DNA from: Candidatus Opimibacter skivensis | GTDB taxonomy: Bacteria; Bacteroidota; Bacteroidia; Chitinophagales; Saprospiraceae | DNA length: 64,000 nucleotides | Direction of reading: 5' to 3' | Assembly: GCA_016722045.1 (NCBI GenBank) | Contig: JADKGY010000029.1 | Span: 248,001 to 312,000 of the forward strand | Shown: one piece after another, positions 1-8,364 of the stretch | Layout of the letters: every line of letters starts with the position of its first letter | How positions within the stretch are numbered: position 1 is the first letter of the stretch | Notes under the pieces: model-generated | Databases searched by the model: none | Seen by the model: only the letters and a program-made list of their open reading frames with translations | Told to the model about the DNA's origin: nothing | Translations under genes and position numbers: made by a program

Positions 1-3000
1 GGTTTGAAATATTTCCCAAAATGATGATCCGGCTGAATTGTTATGAATTTGAAGTCCGAATCCATCATGGTTGACCGAAAGTTTATAATTGCCGGGAGCC
101 TTACCAATGCCGACATTTCCATTGACACGCAGAACCTGATTGTCAAATTCTCCATAGAGAAGTGCATTATTAGCATCTGCAGAGGAATTGGAAATATAAA
201 GACGATTCGAACCTGCTTCATTGTAACCTGCTTCAAATCCAATAAAAATATTCCCTGACCCCTGGCTAACAAATCCGGACCTCAATCCTAATCCCACATT
301 ATTACTTCCGGTACTATTAAACAATAATGAATTTGTGCCCACAGCGGTATTCCCTGAACCTGTGATCGAGAACAACGCTCCTTCTCCAATAGCCACATTT
401 TTACTGCCGGATGTGTTCGTACCAAGTGCGTTAGAACCTATGGATGTATTATAATCCCCGGATAGGTTGCTATCCAAAGAACCTTGTCCCACTGAGGTAT
501 TGTCTTTGCCTGTGGTATTGGATGTGAGGGTCAGTCGACCCAGCGCGGTGTTATTCGAGCCGATCGTATTCGCATACAATGCCTTGCTACCGATGGCTAC
601 ATTATTAATGGCATGAATGGCCAAAGAAGCTCCTGTGCCATTATTATATAATGATGAATCTCCTACGGCTACCAGGTTTGACCTGTCCGAATTTTTATTG
701 AGTGCGTCAATTCCGATGGCTACATTTGAGAACCCTGTTGTATTTCCATACATCGCCTGGTATCCCATTCCCGTATTATTTTTTCCGCTACCATTAGAGA
801 ATAGTGCTGAAAACCCATACGCGCTATTGTTATTACCAGTGTTATTATTTCGCAGTGCTACTGATCCGGTAGCTGTATTTCTGATACCTATAGAATTAAT
901 AAAAATCGCCTGGGCACCAAAAGCAGTATTATCGTTTCCTGTAGTATTGCCATAAAGTGCCTGAAAGCCTGTTGCGGTATTATCTAAACCTTTGGTATTA
1001 TTGAGCAACGACTTACTTCCTACTGCAGTATTAAACGAACCTTCAATGGAAACCGCACCATTACCATTATTAAACAAAGAGGAATCACCAATAGCGACAA
1101 GATTTGATTTGACAGTATTATAAAATAATGCAGAAGTCCCAATAGCTACATTACTGTATGCAGATGTGTTATTGTAAAGCGCTGAATAACCAATTGCCGA
1201 ATTCGATGAACCACTGTAATTGGAATATAAAGCCCAAACCCCAAGGGCAGCATTTCTATTGCCTGTATAATTTATCGCAAGTGCTGCATTGCCTACAGCT
1301 GAATTTTCACTGCCTGATGAATTGAAAGTCATCGCACTCATGCCAACAGCCGTGTTGGTATTTCCTGTAAAATTATCTTTGAGGGCGGCGTCGCCAAATG
1401 CAGAATTCCCAAAACCAAAAGAATTAGCATAGAGCGCTTTAAATCCTGTGGCCGTATTCCAATATCCAGTTGTATTGGCATATAATGCTTTGCTGCCTAG
1501 AGCGACATTTTCTGTGCCATGAACTGGCAATGATGCACCAATTCCATTATTGTATAAGGATGAATCACCAATGGCGACGAGGTTGGTTCGTGAAGTGTTA
1601 TTGTAAAGTGCCGATGTCCCCATGGCAACATTAGAATAACCTGTTGAATTATTATACAATGCATAATATCCATTGGCCGTATTGCTGATACCTGTTGTGT
1701 TAAGGTAAAGTGCACGCGATCCGGTAGCTGTATTCAAATGACCAGAAATATTATTGGTCAACGTTGATTCACCCAAAGCTGTATTTCCACCTCCTGATAC
1801 GTTGCTGATCATGGCTCCTGATCCAATGGCTGTATTAAAATTTCCGTTTACATTAGATCTCAGCGCATCGGAGCCATTTGCAGTATTATTCCATCCGGTA
1901 GTATTGGCATAAAGACTTTTATAGCCCTGAGCCGTGTTGGCATAGCCTGTTGTATTTGCGTAAAGCGTCTTACTTCCAATCGCTGTATTCCAATGTGCAT
2001 ATATAGATCCTGATGCACCTGTGCCATTATTGTACAAAGCACTATCACCCACAGCCACTAAATTGCTGAGCGTCATATTCTTCAGCAATGCACTCGCTCC
2101 TATGGCTACATTAGAATAGCCTGTTTGATTCTCATTCATCGCCATATTACCCATAGCACTGTTGTAATTTCCACTGCTATTTCCCAGCAGCGCCCCATTG
2201 CCTATTGCCGTATTGGAAGTCCCTGTCGTATTGACCACAAGAGCCTGTAAACCTATTGCAGTATTCAAATTACCAGTCGTATTACTGGCAAGCGCTACCA
2301 TACCAATGGCCGTATTCGAATATCCCGTGGTATTGGATAAAAGTGCCTGATATCCAATGGCAGTATTCTCATTTCCTGTGGTATTGGAAAACAACGCACC
2401 CAATCCGAATGCAGAATTTTCATGTCCTGCAGTATTTGAGAACATCGCCTGATCACCCACAGCTGTGTTATTGGTACCTGTGTTATTGGCTGCATTCGTA
2501 CTTCCTTTCAAAGCTTCATATCCAACAGCGGTGTTGAAAGTGTTTCCTGCTGAAGTTGTATTGTGCGCATAATACATGGCGTTATATCCAATAGCTGTAC
2601 TGCGACTTTTACCTTTATTATTATACAAAGCAAATGTCCCAAATGCTGTGTTCTGAGTACCCGTTAGGTTTTCAGTCATAGCACCTGAACCCATCGCAGT
2701 ATTGAATCCACCAGTGTTGACTTTTCCTAATGTACCATTTCCAAATGCTGAATTCGATGAACCTGTTGAATTGAGATTTAATGAAAATGCACCGACAGAA
2801 GTATTGAACAAACCTGTGCTGACACTTCCTGCTCCTTCTCCTACATATACACTTCCCGAACTATTAAGTGGCCAGATAAGATGGTCGTTGTTAGCATTTT
2901 TCTTGATGGTGACATTCTGTGAAAAAAGGCAGAAATGTAGGCTAAGGAAAAGGAAAAGGCTAAAGAAAAGGCGATGCTTCGACCTGCTTTCCCACAACCT

Positions 3001-3054
3001 TGTGCTACAGCTCAGCAACCGGAAATACTTGTGAATTTTGGGTGACTTTGTCAT
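1..3054 (-). CDS. YadA-head-repeat / tail-fibre-like surface protein, 3' end cut by window edge
   Basis: The frame stays open for about 1018 codons from the ATG at 3054 to the left edge, so the C-terminus is missing. An N-terminal signal peptide with a Leu/Phe-rich core ends near residue 46 (LFSQ). The mature part starts NVTIKKNANNDHLIW and then runs into several dozen 14-residue head repeats of the form NTAxGxxALxxNTTG, for example NVALGSKALYANTTG near 1509. Near 290-60 the repeats give way to a neck (GFEAGYNEAGSNRLYISNS, then VLRVNGNVGIG). That neck is typical of Bacteroidota tail-fibre-domain proteins, which often end in an endosialidase-type chaperone or T9SS tail. I infer a secreted surface protein whose repeats stack as a left-handed beta-roll; the real C-terminal domain cannot be seen. 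The repeat DNA is about 42 nt per unit and diverged, so copy number could be miscounted in an assembly. Confidence 0.85.
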   Translation of the reverse strand, partial: MTKSPKIHKYFRLLSCSTRLWESRSKHRLFFSLFLFLSLHFCLFSQNVTIKKNANNDHLIWPLNSSGSVYVGEGAGSVSTGLFNTSVGAFSLNLNSTGSSNSAFGNGTLGKVNTGGFNTAMGSGAMTENLTGTQNTAFGTFALYNNKGKSRSTAIGYNAMYYAHNTTSAGNTFNTAVGYEALKGSTNAANNTGTNNTAVGDQAMFSNTAGHENSAFGLGALFSNTTGNENTAIGYQALLSNTTGYSNTAIGMVALASNTTGNLNTAIGLQALVVNTTGTSNTAIGNGALLGNSSGNYNSAMGNMAMNENQTGYSNVAIGASALLKNMTLSNLVAVGDSALYNNGTGASGSIYAHWNTAIGSKTLYANTTGYANTAQGYKSLYANTTGWNNTANGSDALRSNVNGNFNTAIGSGAMISNVSGGGNTALGESTLTNNISGHLNTATGSRALYLNTTGISNTANGYYALYNNSTGYSNVAMGTSALYNNTSRTNLVAIGDSSLYNNGIGASLPVHGTENVALGSKALYANTTGYWNTATGFKALYANSFGFGNSAFGDAALKDNFTGNTNTAVGMSAMTFNSSGSENSAVGNAALAINYTGNRNAALGVWALYSNYSGSSNSAIGYSALYNNTSAYSNVAIGTSALFYNTVKSNLVAIGDSSLFNNGNGAVSIEGSFNTAVGSKSLLNNTKGLDNTATGFQALYGNTTGNDNTAFGAQAIFINSIGIRNTATGSVALRNNNTGNNNSAYGFSALFSNGSGKNNTGMGYQAMYGNTTGFSNVAIGIDALNKNSDRSNLVAVGDSSLYNNGTGASLAIHAINNVAIGSKALYANTIGSNNTALGRLTLTSNTTGKDNTSVGQGSLDSNLSGDYNTSIGSNALGTNTSGSKNVAIGEGALFSITGSGNTAVGTNSLLFNSTGSNNVGLGLRSGFVSQGSGNIFIGFEAGYNEAGSNRLYISNSSADANNALLYGEFDNQVLRVNGNVGIGKAPGNYKLSVNHDGFGLQIHNNSAGSSFWEIFQT

Positions 3055-3167
3055 TACAAAAGAGGTTTCATTACCTCTGCAAAGTCGTATGAATATGAAA
3101 TTCAGGCAATCACCCTGTAGGGTGAAAGTGAATGATGATTTACGAATGACGATTTTCGATTTCCGAT

Positions 3168-3191
3168 GTTGTTGGAGAGAACTCCAACAAC
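3168..3191. repeat. Perfect 10-bp hairpin upstream of the adhesin gene
   Basis: Arms GTTGTTGGAG and CTCCAACAAC enclose a 4-nt loop. It lies about 110 nt upstream of the surface-protein start and directly next to the poly-C stretch. No T-run follows, so a terminator role is weak. Confidence 0.5.
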
Positions 3192-3209
3192 GGCGTGCTA
3201 CAAAAGGGG

Positions 3210-3350
3210 GCCAAAAGGGGCGGCGGGAAGGAGTTTTCCCCCCCCCCCCCCGCCCCCCCCAACAAAACTTCCATTTCCCCACACAAACAAAACCGGCACC
3301 CCCACCCCCACCAAAAACCCCCCCAAAACACGAGAAAATTTTTTTCGGTT
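3210..3350. other. Poly-C / low-complexity stretch, probable assembly artefact
   Basis: A run of 14 C, one G and 8 C (about 3238-3260) is followed by C- and A-homopolymers with almost no other base, up to about 3345. On the minus strand this is G/T-homopolymer text of the kind produced by low-quality read ends. Open frames across it on both strands give only Pro- or Gly-rich sequence and are not genes. It separates the remnant gene at 3358-3570 from anything that could continue it. Confidence 0.6.
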
Positions 3351-3357
3351 CCTACGC

Positions 3358-3570
3358 TCAGGTTGTACCAGAAAAAACGGGCTGCGATGACAGCTGTACC
3401 ATCAGCTGTTGGATGTGCATCGAAATATGGCTTAAGGTCAATACTTTCGATCGTACCGATGTATGCAATCGTGTGAAACTCTTGACCGGTTTAGCATCCT
3501 CCTTGTTGCATAATCCCTGCAAAAGAAAAGGGCTGATAATTAATGCAATGAACAGATGTCGGAATTTCAT
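3358..3570 (-). pseudogene. Remnant of a small secreted protein
   Basis: An ATG at 3570 opens a clear signal peptide (MKFRHLFIALIISPFLLQG). After about 32 residues the frame loses protein character. The adjacent frame then reads well (HTIAYIGTIESIDLKPYFD, later AVIAARFFWYNLSVGTEK) until it hits the poly-C stretch. This suggests one frameshift near 3475 and loss of the 3' half. I do not recognise the family. It may be intact in the living organism if the poly-C stretch is an artefact. Confidence 0.4.
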
Positions 3571-3645
3571 AAAATCTCGATTAGGTATAGATCTAAATTA
3601 AATAAAATTCGTGAATTATTCTTGTATTGCAATTCATGCACCAGA

Positions 3646-5082
3646 TTATTTCGTCATAAACCGGCTTGCGATTGTAAGCGGCCTGAATGTGTATCTTTTC
3701 TTAACATGATGACCACCGCTGCGAATCAGTATATCCTGTAAGGTTTCCATGGCCTGGATGATATGAGTTCCCTTGTTGAGCATCACACAATCGGCCAGGG
3801 CGGCATGTGCAGCATCAGTGACTTCTGAGCGTGTAGCTATTCCTGATTTATTGAGTGTCTCAAGTACTTGAGTGGCCCAGATCACGGGCACATGTGCAGC
3901 ATCACAGATCCAGAGTATTTCTTCCTGTATTTCACTCATTCGTTCAAATCCAATCTCTACCGCCAGATCTCCACGGGCGATCATCACACCGATATTTTTT
4001 TTCCGCATTCCGTAAAACAATAATTCAGGCAGATTTTTAACGGCTTCCGGAGTTTCGATTTTAATGATCAATGCCAGTTTATTATTTCTGCCCAGCGCAT
4101 GATGAAGCAACATGATATCATTCTTGTGGTGTACAAATGAAAGGCCCACCATATCTGCATGTTTCACAATAAACGGAAGACATGTTTTATCATATTCCGT
4201 AAATGCCGGCAAGGATAAAACAGAAGTTGGGAAATTGATTCCCTTTTCCGCTTTTAAATATGGTTTTTTCGTTGAGACTCTCAGTACCTGCAACTTTACT
4301 TTATTCAATTCGATACTATCCACCCTGGTTTCAATCAAACCATCATCGAATAACACCATTTCACCGGTTTTTAATTGGTTTGCGATGCCCGGCACTGTAC
4401 AACCAACAGTATGTTTCTGTGCTTTAAAATTTTCCTCATCGGTTAAATAAATGGAATGCCCCACTTCGACAGGAAGCTTATCTTTCTTTTTTAAAATGGT
4501 CCGGATTTTAGGACCCGCGAGATCCATATAAATTTTACAAGTCAGTCCGGTTATTTTCTCAGCTCTTTTGATATGTTGAATCATGCTGAACCAGACATTC
4601 TCATCATCATGTGCACAATTGATCCGGGCCACATTCATACCGGATTGCAACAGGCTTTTTACTTTTTCATAATCATTCGCAAGGCTGGTATCAAACGTAA
4701 CCATAATGTAAGGCACCAACTCCTTCTCCTTTTTCCCAAATAATTCTGTTGATTTTTGAGCTAATGACAATTTACTGGTTTCAAAATCAAAAACATTGGA
4801 GGGAATTTTTTTCTTGCTACCCAATCGTTGTGATATCGCAAGTAACTGACCCCGGATATGACTCTCCGAGCTTGAAATCGAAGAAAGACCATATGAATGC
4901 AATTTGTCCTGCAATTCACGGATATCAAGACTTCTGAGTGCCAGGTAATGAAGGAGATTGACGGCATTCTTTTTATTTGAAGGATGGACTTCCCTGATCA
5001 GATTGTCAAAGTCCCTGACTGTCTTTAGCATGAAACTATCGATTTTGTCAAGTTCCTCTGCGAGTTTATTCAATTCTTTCAT
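3646..5082 (-). CDS. Pyruvate kinase-like protein with N-terminal extension and no C-terminal domain
   Basis: 478 residues from the ATG at 5082. A longer frame would need a TTG start inside the 63-nt palindrome and is less likely. The first ~120 residues are a helical extension not found in standard pyruvate kinase. The barrel follows, with GMNVARIN, DLAGPKIRT, a B-domain-like beta segment, the lysine motif LIIKIETPEAV, the metal-site motif ARGDLAVEIG, ATQVLETL and ATRSEVTDAAHA. These match the PEP, K+/Mg2+ and catalytic-lysine regions of pyruvate kinase (PEP + ADP to pyruvate + ATP). The usual effector-binding C-terminal domain of about 130 residues is absent, since the protein ends some 40 residues after the barrel. 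VMLNKG stands where VMLSGETA is usual. Probably cytosolic. Whether it is glycolytic or a specialised paralogue is open. Confidence 0.85.
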   Translation of the reverse strand: MKELNKLAEELDKIDSFMLKTVRDFDNLIREVHPSNKKNAVNLLHYLALRSLDIRELQDKLHSYGLSSISSSESHIRGQLLAISQRLGSKKKIPSNVFDFETSKLSLAQKSTELFGKKEKELVPYIMVTFDTSLANDYEKVKSLLQSGMNVARINCAHDDENVWFSMIQHIKRAEKITGLTCKIYMDLAGPKIRTILKKKDKLPVEVGHSIYLTDEENFKAQKHTVGCTVPGIANQLKTGEMVLFDDGLIETRVDSIELNKVKLQVLRVSTKKPYLKAEKGINFPTSVLSLPAFTEYDKTCLPFIVKHADMVGLSFVHHKNDIMLLHHALGRNNKLALIIKIETPEAVKNLPELLFYGMRKKNIGVMIARGDLAVEIGFERMSEIQEEILWICDAAHVPVIWATQVLETLNKSGIATRSEVTDAAHAALADCVMLNKGTHIIQAMETLQDILIRSGGHHVKKRYTFRPLTIASRFMTK

Positions 5083-5176
5083 CGTGATAGTACGGTTTGC
5101 TAATCGGATTTTAGATTGTGCAATCGTAATAATAGGGGTTTTTCGGGAAAAAAGGATTTTCAATTCCGGATCTTGG

Positions 5177-5239
5177 ATTAAAGAAGGAAGCAAGTTATCC
5201 GTAGTCTCAGACTACGGATAACTTGCTTCCTTCTTTAAT
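5177..5239. repeat. 63-nt perfect palindrome, copy 1
   Basis: 31-nt arms match without mismatch around one central base (5208). The inner part of the arm is GTTATCCGTAGTCT, shared with the copies at 24950 and 36445, while the outer 17-18 nt are specific to this copy. It sits between divergent genes, 95 nt upstream of the pyruvate-kinase-like start and 63 nt upstream of the antiporter start. A terminator for either neighbour is therefore unlikely here. Confidence 0.95.
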
Positions 5240-5301
5240 TATTCAAGCTTCACGTCTCACGAAAGAAAGGGTGAGCGCCGAAGAAATCTTATTTTACATC
5301 C

Positions 5302-6900
5302 ATGCTTCAGGATCAATTGCTTCTTATACTTGTATTGTTGATGTCGGTATCGCTTCTTTCTATACTGAGTGAGAAGTTGAGGATACCATATCCCATATTC
5401 CTTGTTGTGTGCGGATTGATCATTGGTGTTATCCCCAATGTGATTGATATCATTTTGAAACCGGATATTATTTTCCTGATTTTTCTGCCCCCATTACTGT
5501 TTTCAGCGGCGTGGAATACATCGTGGAAAGATTTTTGGGCACTTCGGAGGGCTATCAGTCTGCTTGCATTGGGACTTGTGATTTTTACGTCATGCGCGGT
5601 GGCTGTAGTTTCACATTTGCTGATTCCGGGATTCACACTTGCCCTTGGATTTTTATTGGGTGGAATTATTTCACCTCCGGATGCAATAGCTGCAACGTCA
5701 GTATTACAGAAATTGAAAATGCCAAAGCGCGTACTGGCTATTCTTGAAGGAGAAAGCCTTGTTAATGATGCAGCGAGTTTGATTGTATTTCGTTTTGCCG
5801 TTGTGGCAGTCATCACGGGACAATTTACATTATGGAATGCCAGTATTGATTTCGGTATTGTTGCAGCGGCAGGGATAGGTGTCGGCCTGGGGATTGCATT
5901 TCTTATTTATGCGGTACATCGCTTTCTTCCTACTACAGCGAGCATTGATACAGCGATAACGTTGATCACGCCTTACCTGATGTATATCATTGCGGAGCAT
6001 TTTCATTTTTCCGGTGTTCTGGCTGTTGTCAGCGGTGGATTATTTTTGAGTGCCAGGGCTACTGAAATTTTTACCTATGAGACACGTATTCAGTCACGTG
6101 GAGTTTGGGAGACCCTGGTGTTTCTACTCAATGGTGCTGTCTTTATTCTCATAGGTTTACAATTGCCTGTCATACTCCACAATCTACCACAGGGACATGT
6201 GCCCATGCTCATTGTGTATGGCATCATCATCAGTATAGCTACAATTCTGGTACGGATTATCTGGGTGTATCCAAGTACTTATCTGCCCAGACTGATCAGC
6301 AAGAAAATTAGAGAGACCGAACCCTACCCGCATTGGAAACCTGTATTTATCGTAGCCTGGAGTGGTATGCGTGGTGTGGTCTCACTCGCGGCAGCTTTAT
6401 CGATTCCACTGATGATCAACGAAGCCGATGCATTTCCATTCCGGAATGAAATCTTGTTTATCACGTTCATTGTGATCCTGATCACGCTGGTGGTGCAGGG
6501 ATTAAGTCTACCCTACCTAATCAGAAAGTTAAATATCATCGTAAAGGATAATAGTGAAGAAAAAGAAATTGAAATTCAAATGCATCTGGTCACTGCTATC
6601 CTTGCTTATATCGATGAACATTATAAAACTGAAGTCAGAAAGGATAAGGCTTTTAAAATGTTGAGGGAACGTTATGAACATTTTCAGACTTTGCAACAAA
6701 AACAATTGAAGAAGCAGATAAGCGAACCTGTGCATCCAAAATATTTCGAGGCACTGTTGGAATTGATTGAAGTCAGACGTAAAGCACTGGCAGAATTAAA
6801 ACTGGAAAATAAATATCCGGATGAATTGCTCCGTAATGCAGAACAAGGCATTGATCACGAAGAAGCTAGGCTTAGAATGCAGGTGAAAACGGAGAATTGA
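5302..6900 (+). CDS. CPA1-family Na+/H+ antiporter
   Basis: 532 residues starting at ATG 5302. Around twelve hydrophobic segments fill residues 5-415, followed by a charged cytoplasmic tail of about 110 residues rich in Lys/Glu. Family markers are LIFLPPLLFSAAW, the GGIISPPDAIAATSVL segment and EGESLVNDAASLIVF, where N155-D156 form the ion-binding pair of electroneutral CPA1 exchangers (NhaP/NHE type). GMRGVVSLAAALSIP is the conserved motif in a later helix. It would exchange cytoplasmic Na+ or K+ for external H+ in the inner membrane, with a role in pH and salt balance. It is a lone gene with a divergent neighbour upstream and a convergent one downstream. Confidence 0.93.
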   Translation: MLQDQLLLILVLLMSVSLLSILSEKLRIPYPIFLVVCGLIIGVIPNVIDIILKPDIIFLIFLPPLLFSAAWNTSWKDFWALRRAISLLALGLVIFTSCAVAVVSHLLIPGFTLALGFLLGGIISPPDAIAATSVLQKLKMPKRVLAILEGESLVNDAASLIVFRFAVVAVITGQFTLWNASIDFGIVAAAGIGVGLGIAFLIYAVHRFLPTTASIDTAITLITPYLMYIIAEHFHFSGVLAVVSGGLFLSARATEIFTYETRIQSRGVWETLVFLLNGAVFILIGLQLPVILHNLPQGHVPMLIVYGIIISIATILVRIIWVYPSTYLPRLISKKIRETEPYPHWKPVFIVAWSGMRGVVSLAAALSIPLMINEADAFPFRNEILFITFIVILITLVVQGLSLPYLIRKLNIIVKDNSEEKEIEIQMHLVTAILAYIDEHYKTEVRKDKAFKMLRERYEHFQTLQQKQLKKQISEPVHPKYFEALLELIEVRRKALAELKLENKYPDELLRNAEQGIDHEEARLRMQVKTEN

Positions 6901-7070
6901 TTTTGGACTTAAGATTTAAGATTTAAGAATAATTTAAAGAAAACGATTTCCCCTTTTTAGGTTCTCGTTTAAAGATTTTATGTAGTCATTCTAAATGCTT
7001 TAAATCAATGGCACTGAAAGTGTCACGACTAAGATTTCTAAACAAATTTGACGAACTGAAATTCTTCTGT

Positions 7071-7628
7071 TTATTTATATTCAGTGCTGAAACTGGTCAA
7101 CCTCTTCTGAATCATATCCGAAATCGTCTGTGACATATTGGCGATTGATCCACCGACTGCATAAGGTTTTTTAGCATTGCTGTCCTGGTCCTGCAGGCCG
7201 AGGATATCCCATCCACACTGAAGATAATATTCGATTCGATCGAGATCTGTGGTGACGATACCTCTTTGAAGTTCATCACCCCAGTTCCCTACGGGATTAT
7301 CATAGGCATCCATTGTAGTGATCGGCATGATATGTACTTTGCCCTGTAGATCAGAATAGGCAGTCCCCAATAATTTTTCTACAGCCATCACCGTAACCGC
7401 CTGGTGAGCACCAGTTGTATTGGTATTCCATCCATTTCCAAAATAAGTTTTCTCAATGGTACGCGTCTGTCCATAATTGGCAGAGTAAAGAAACCCGACA
7501 CCCGGAGAGCCATTACTGATCAGGGTCCGGGCTTCATCGAGTAATTTTACACCCATATCATGAGAAGGAACATTTTTTCCGCCGACCATGTATGGCAGCA
7601 TAAAGTCAATAAATTTTCCGGTGGCCAT
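7071..7628 (-). CDS. Conserved-looking protein of unknown function
   Basis: 185 residues from ATG 7628, in a single good frame with no signal peptide or membrane segment. The sequence is Gly/Asn/Thr-rich with many aromatic residues (MLPYMVGGKNVPSHDMGVKL; NYGQTRTIEKTYFGNGW; QCGWDILGLQDQDSNAKK). I do not recognise the family. The composition looks like a soluble alpha/beta fold. It lies between convergent genes (antiporter before it) and is divergent from the methyltransferase at 7753, so it is probably monocistronic. Confidence 0.7.
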   Translation of the reverse strand: MATGKFIDFMLPYMVGGKNVPSHDMGVKLLDEARTLISNGSPGVGFLYSANYGQTRTIEKTYFGNGWNTNTTGAHQAVTVMAVEKLLGTAYSDLQGKVHIMPITTMDAYDNPVGNWGDELQRGIVTTDLDRIEYYLQCGWDILGLQDQDSNAKKPYAVGGSIANMSQTISDMIQKRLTSFSTEYK

Positions 7629-7752
7629 AATGCATTATTTTTTTGGTTAAATTTTCAAATTAGTTTCTTAAAAATAGATTCCCTAAAGTTTAAAAAATAT
7701 TTTGTAATTCGTAACAATAAATGTCTTTATAGAATACAGATTACATTTACAC

Positions 7753-8334
7753 ATGACTCTACACGAAGCCATTGACCTTATTCGCCCTGGTGTCATACCA
7801 CCTTCGGGCACCTGGGCAGACATTGGTGCAGGGACCGGGCTTTTCACAGAGGCTTTACTAGAGATTCTTGAAGAAGGAAAAGTCTTTGCTCTTGACAAGA
7901 ACACTCATTCGTTGTACCAATCAAAAATCGAAAATCGAAAATCGAAAATAACAGTGGAGATTTATGAAGCAGATTTCAATAAGCCGATGATTCTCCCACC
8001 GTTGGATGGGATCCTCATGGCAAATGCTTTACACTATGCTCATGATCATCTTTTTGTTTTAAAAAACGTTTTGACATCCTTCAAACCGGGAGGGACATTC
8101 ATTGTCATCGAATATGATACTGACAAACCGAATCCGCCTTGGGTGCCGAATCCTGTTTCATTCAACCGATTTCGCGAATTGTGCAAACATGCAGGATTGA
8201 AGGAGCCAGTGGTTATAGGACGCAGACATTCGATCTATCAGGATGGGGAGATGTATGTTGTGACATCCAGTAAGCATGAACCAGTTGTTGGGAGTTTAGA
8301 AAATCTTTGCTCCCTTCTAAACCAAATGAAGTAA
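7753..8334 (+). CDS. Class I SAM-dependent methyltransferase
   Basis: 193 residues. The SAM-binding motif I is WADIGAGTGLFT (about residues 21-32), followed by VFALDKN for the acidic ribose contact. Later come GILMANALHYAHD and FKPGGTFIVIEYD, the post-I and motif III strands of a Rossmann-like methyltransferase. The substrate cannot be told. A heptanucleotide tandem repeat (about 7924-7951) encodes SKIENRKSKI between two predicted strands, so the protein carries a short low-complexity insertion there. The next gene starts 30 nt downstream on the same strand. Confidence 0.85.
   Translation: MTLHEAIDLIRPGVIPPSGTWADIGAGTGLFTEALLEILEEGKVFALDKNTHSLYQSKIENRKSKITVEIYEADFNKPMILPPLDGILMANALHYAHDHLFVLKNVLTSFKPGGTFIVIEYDTDKPNPPWVPNPVSFNRFRELCKHAGLKEPVVIGRRHSIYQDGEMYVVTSSKHEPVVGSLENLCSLLNQMK
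7924..7951 (+). repeat. In-gene heptamer repeat AAAATCG x3 plus a degenerate unit
   Basis: Units lie at 7924-7930, 7931-7937 and 7938-7944, then AAAATAA at 7945-7951. The unit has no stop codon in any frame, which is compatible with its place inside the methyltransferase gene. Confidence 0.9.
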
Positions 8335-8364
8335 CTTTAGCACAAACGAATATCCGCTTCCTCT

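Noticed and set aside
1..2900. Possible CRISPR array because of regular ~42-nt repeats
   Set aside because: The repeats are in one open frame, diverged and contiguous without unique spacers; they encode YadA-head units.
3038..3601. Long forward open frames (187, 93 and 74 codons) rich in proline
   Set aside because: They exist only because the poly-C tract has no stops; the sequence has no domain or start signal and the tract looks artificial.
5083..5193. N-terminal extension of the pyruvate-kinase-like gene to a TTG start
   Set aside because: The TTG lies inside the 63-nt palindrome, and an ATG at 5082 gives a normal start.
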